Source: JAAFIP01 sp043747295 | GTDB lineage: Bacteria > Pseudomonadota > Gammaproteobacteria > Burkholderiales > Burkholderiaceae_C | Direction of reading: 5' to 3' | Length of the DNA: 6,154 bases | Assembly: GCA_043747295.1 (NCBI GenBank) | Contig: JAYTPK010000171.1 | Location: forward strand, 1 to 6,154 | Shown: piece by piece, positions 3,402 through 6,154 of the stretch | Layout of the letters: each line of letters begins with the position of its first letter | Position numbering within the stretch: position 1 is the stretch's first letter | The notes under the pieces: model-generated | Seen by the model: only the letters and a program-made list of their open reading frames with translations | Told to the model about the DNA's origin: nothing | Database searches by the model: none | Program-made: the position numbers and the translations under genes

Positions 3402-6154
3402 TTACTTCTTCACTTCCTTAGAAAAGTCCCCTGTTACCACCGTCACAAAATCAGTCGCATCGAGCAGCAATTTGGCGGCTTGGTCGACTTCTTCTATGGT
3501 GACTTCTTGCGCCATGTCTGCCTGCTTTTGCCAAAAAGCAAAATTGCGGTTTTGAAATTCGTTGAAGGCTAATGTGCCTGCAGTGCTGGTATCGTTTTCA
3601 CGGCTGGTTTTTACGCGTTCAAGAGCTACGCGTTTTGCTGCAAAGAGTTCAATACGGCTCAAGCCGTTTGTAACGATGTCTTTTTTAGTATCAGCCAAGA
3701 CCTGCTCAAAGCGCATGCGATTTTGTGGGGCAAATGTTCCAGTGATGCCAAAGCTCAATACTTCGTCTTCTTCATTGTGGTTGATGCCGCTGTAGGTGCC
3801 GTAGGTCAAACCTTCTTGTTTGCGAAGGTTAGTGAAAAGGCGTGATGCCGAGGTTGCGCCGATGATGCCGTTGGCAAATTGCACAGCCAGCGCTTCTTTG
3901 GTGAAGGGTTTCAGTGCGATGGAGCGCCGCTGCAATAGCGATGCGTTAGGTTTGTCTGGTGTCGCAATGGTTTTGGCTGTAGGTTCCCAGCGCGGCAGCG
4001 GGTAGGGAACGCGCTCGTAGGTTTTTTGAGCTGTAAAGCCTTCAAAAATAGGCTTTACTCCTTCCTGCACACTAACAGCATCCAAGGCACCTGCGGCTGC
4101 AAATTGCGACACATTCGCGCCAGCAAAGCTGCGCCAAAATTGCTGAACATCTTTAAGCTCTAGTGCTGTCCACCGGGCGATAGTCTCTTCAGTTGTGGTG
4201 ACATAGCGCGGGTCATTCGCAGGGTAGTTAGACATAGCGCGGTTGACAGCGTTACTCGCAATGGCATCAGCATTGTTTTTACTGACATTTAAAGCGGCTA
4301 TTTTTTCCAGCTTCCATGTTTCAAAAACTTTGACTGGAAAGCTATCTGTCATAAAAATTGGCTCTCGAAACACTTCGGTAAGTAGTGCTGCAAAAGCTGG
4401 CCAATGCTGACGCGTTGTTTTGAAATTGAGCGAAAGACCACCAAGGCCCGAGCTCACAGTGAAGCCGCTTTGTAAACGGTTGAGTTCATCCGTCAGTTGC
4501 TTTTGGTTTCGTTTTGCTGTGCCTTTTGACAACAACTCGGCTACGTTACCCGCAACAGCAGCTTGCGGCCCAAAGGCGTTGTAATCAGCCAAATTACCCC
4601 AGCGTAGACGAATTGTGCCTTGAATGGCGTCACCCACCGCAGGCCTAGCCAACAGCGCAATTTTTGTGCCAATAGCAAGTTGACTGCGCACCGTACGTTT
4701 ATCCATTTCTGCAGAATTGGCCTCAAAACGCTCTAGTTCAGAGAATGCAGTTGTGCCCGCAGTTAAAGTTGCCATGACTGGTTTGGCAACGTAATCTGCC
4801 AAAATTTGTGGAGCAGGGTCAGGTGCTCGCTTGGGGTCAACCTCTGGAATGTACGACACCCTCACTTGGTTAGCGGGTACCAAATACTCGGCCGCTACCC
4901 GTTGTGTATCGGCAATGGTTACTTTTGCTAAGTTATCGCGTCCCCAATACAGCAAACGCCAATCGCCCAAAGCTGCCGAGCTAGCGAGCGAACTACCCAA
5001 ACGCTCAGCCGTGTTTTTGAGTTCATTATGTTGGCTGTTGTAGCTCACTTGCGCGCTTGCCAGTTCGTCTGCGGTGACGCCTGTTTTCGCTATATCGTCA
5101 ATGTTTTTTTGCAAAACGTTGCGGATGGTGTCGAGTTTGCTTGCATCGCTGGGCTGCATGCTCACAGTAAATAAGCCGTACTGCGCCATCGCAAAATGGT
5201 AGGCAATCGGTGAAGTCCCTAGCGTTTGTCGAATGACGGCTGCTTTGAATCGTCCGCTTCCAGCGTTGGCTAAGGCATGAGCCACAACATCAAGTGCAGC
5301 ATCGTCGATATGAATTGCAGGTGCGCCACGCCAGCTCATCATAGTTTGCGGCTCACCGCCCATTCGCCGGATGGTTGCGCCACGCTGACCATCCTGCACG
5401 GGTTCGCGGGTATATTGCTTGGGTAATGGTGTTGTGGCGGTTGGTATTTTGCCAAAAACTTGCTGAATATGCGCTAGTGTTTGTGTGGCATCAAAGCGAC
5501 CAGACACGACGAGCACTGCGTTATCAGGCCGATACCAGGTTTTATAAAACGCTTGCAGTTTGGCGATGGAGACGTTTTCAATATCCGTCAAATTGCCTAT
5601 CACCGGCCTGCCATAGCCGTGGTTGGGGAAGGTCAGCGCCAATCGAGCGTTCCACATGCCGCGGTCAACGCTGCTGCCTGCACGCTCAAATTCGTTACGA
5701 ACGACGGACATTTCTTTGTCCAAATCCGCCTTGGCGATATAGCTGTTCGTCATCGCATCTGCCAGCCAACCAATAAACCAGTTTAAATTCTCAGCGCTGG
5801 CGTTCATAGACGCAAAATAATCCGTTCTGTCTGCATTCGTCGTTCCGTTGGATGAAAAAGATCGCTCAGAGAACTCCTTCATCGGGTCTTTGGTCGTTGG
5901 CGTCCCTTTGAAGAGCAAATGCTCAAGCAAATGCGCCATGCCGCCTTCACCCAAGCCCTCGACAGCGCTACCCGCTTTGATGGTCAAATTCGCATACACG
6001 CGAGGTTGTAAATCGTTGGGTGCTAGCAGAACTTGCATGCCATTGGCGAGCTTGTACTCAGACACGCCTTCCATTTGCCGAACCAATGTTTGTGAATAAG
6101 CAGGGTTCGTCGTCAACAAAGTGGTCGAAAAAAGTACCCAAAATCCGATTTTTT
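3402..6154 (-). CDS. Periplasmic M16 (pitrilysin/insulinase) family zinc metallopeptidase, 5' end beyond window
   Basis: M16 peptidases are clamshell zinc proteases that degrade peptides enclosed in their chamber. The frame stays open to the right edge. A TTG at 6117-6119 can be read as a start, but the codons before it give KIGFWVLFSTT, continuing into LLTTNPAYSQ: a hydrophobic core and an AYS/Q cleavage site, so a Sec signal peptide whose first residues lie outside the window. Numbering from that TTG (905 residues), the zinc site is H63-L-L-E66-H67 with the third ligand E143 in EMSVVRNEFE, 75 residues later, as in inverzincin proteins. The order is active N-domain (about 18-175), M16 C-type domain (about 180-370), second N-type domain with a decayed motif (about 475-640), and second C-type domain (about 650-850) carrying the conserved Arg/Tyr pair (R766, Y773 in NLRKQEGLTYGTYS). 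Length and architecture resemble the tandem, PqqL-like type. Substrate unknown. Confidence 0.92.
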   Translation of the reverse strand, partial: KIGFWVLFSTTLLTTNPAYSQTLVRQMEGVSEYKLANGMQVLLAPNDLQPRVYANLTIKAGSAVEGLGEGGMAHLLEHLLFKGTPTTKDPMKEFSERSFSSNGTTNADRTDYFASMNASAENLNWFIGWLADAMTNSYIAKADLDKEMSVVRNEFERAGSSVDRGMWNARLALTFPNHGYGRPVIGNLTDIENVSIAKLQAFYKTWYRPDNAVLVVSGRFDATQTLAHIQQVFGKIPTATTPLPKQYTREPVQDGQRGATIRRMGGEPQTMMSWRGAPAIHIDDAALDVVAHALANAGSGRFKAAVIRQTLGTSPIAYHFAMAQYGLFTVSMQPSDASKLDTIRNVLQKNIDDIAKTGVTADELASAQVSYNSQHNELKNTAERLGSSLASSAALGDWRLLYWGRDNLAKVTIADTQRVAAEYLVPANQVRVSYIPEVDPKRAPDPAPQILADYVAKPVMATLTAGTTAFSELERFEANSAEMDKRTVRSQLAIGTKIALLARPAVGDAIQGTIRLRWGNLADYNAFGPQAAVAGNVAELLSKGTAKRNQKQLTDELNRLQSGFTVSSGLGGLSLNFKTTRQHWPAFAALLTEVFREPIFMTDSFPVKVFETWKLEKIAALNVSKNNADAIASNAVNRAMSNYPANDPRYVTTTEETIARWTALELKDVQQFWRSFAGANVSQFAAAGALDAVSVQEGVKPIFEGFTAQKTYERVPYPLPRWEPTAKTIATPDKPNASLLQRRSIALKPFTKEALAVQFANGIIGATSASRLFTNLRKQEGLTYGTYSGINHNEEDEVLSFGITGTFAPQNRMRFEQVLADTKKDIVTNGLSRIELFAAKRVALERVKTSRENDTSTAGTLAFNEFQNRNFAFWQKQADMAQEVTIEEVDQAAKLLLDATDFVTVVTGDFSKEVKK

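Noticed and set aside
5375..5786. Overlapping + strand ORFs of 133 and 101 codons opposite the M16 peptidase gene
   Set aside because: They are antisense to a conserved M16 domain and their products are rich in R, H, C and W without any family features.
6117..6119. TTG as the true start of the M16 peptidase
   Set aside because: The frame continues to the window edge and the codons before the TTG encode the hydrophobic core of a signal peptide, so the real start lies outside the window.

Overview
The window looks like chromosome from a Betaproteobacterium, most likely Burkholderiales and perhaps Comamonadaceae. This rests on my recognition of the CaiB/BaiF-type CoA-transferase, the YebC variant starting MGAQWKAKGK, the DUF3297 protein and a large two-repeat M16 peptidase. 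No rRNA or other taxonomic marker is present, so the placement is an inference.

Layout, left to right. (1) Bases 1-951, + strand: the 3' three quarters of a family III CoA-transferase gene, cut by the left edge. (2) Bases 1014-1742, +: a complete YebC/PmpR-family gene with a good ribosome binding site. (3) Bases 1771-2987, - strand: a compact three-gene operon that is AT-richer than the left flank and faces the YebC gene. Its order of transcription is a 114-aa protein (ribbon-helix-helix-like N-terminus, DUF1413-like C-terminus), a 147-aa unknown with a possible C-terminal helix-turn-helix, and a 138-aa unknown joined to it by an ATGA overlap. (4) Bases 2988-3093: a very AT-rich divergent promoter region with a strong extended -10 for the operon. 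(5) Bases 3094-3339, +: a small DUF3297 protein, possibly on a leaderless transcript. (6) Bases 3402-6154, -: a periplasmic M16 zinc metallopeptidase of more than 900 residues whose first few signal-peptide codons lie beyond the right edge.

The flanking genes are ordinary housekeeping or metabolic genes with no evident functional link to each other. The part that deserves attention is the three-gene cassette at 1771-2987. Its tight spacing, dedicated promoter, lower GC and lack of recognisable catalytic domains suggest an acquired accessory module with one or two DNA-binding proteins. Its function cannot be read from the sequence. I found no tRNA, rRNA, CRISPR array, transposase, integrase or insertion sequence.
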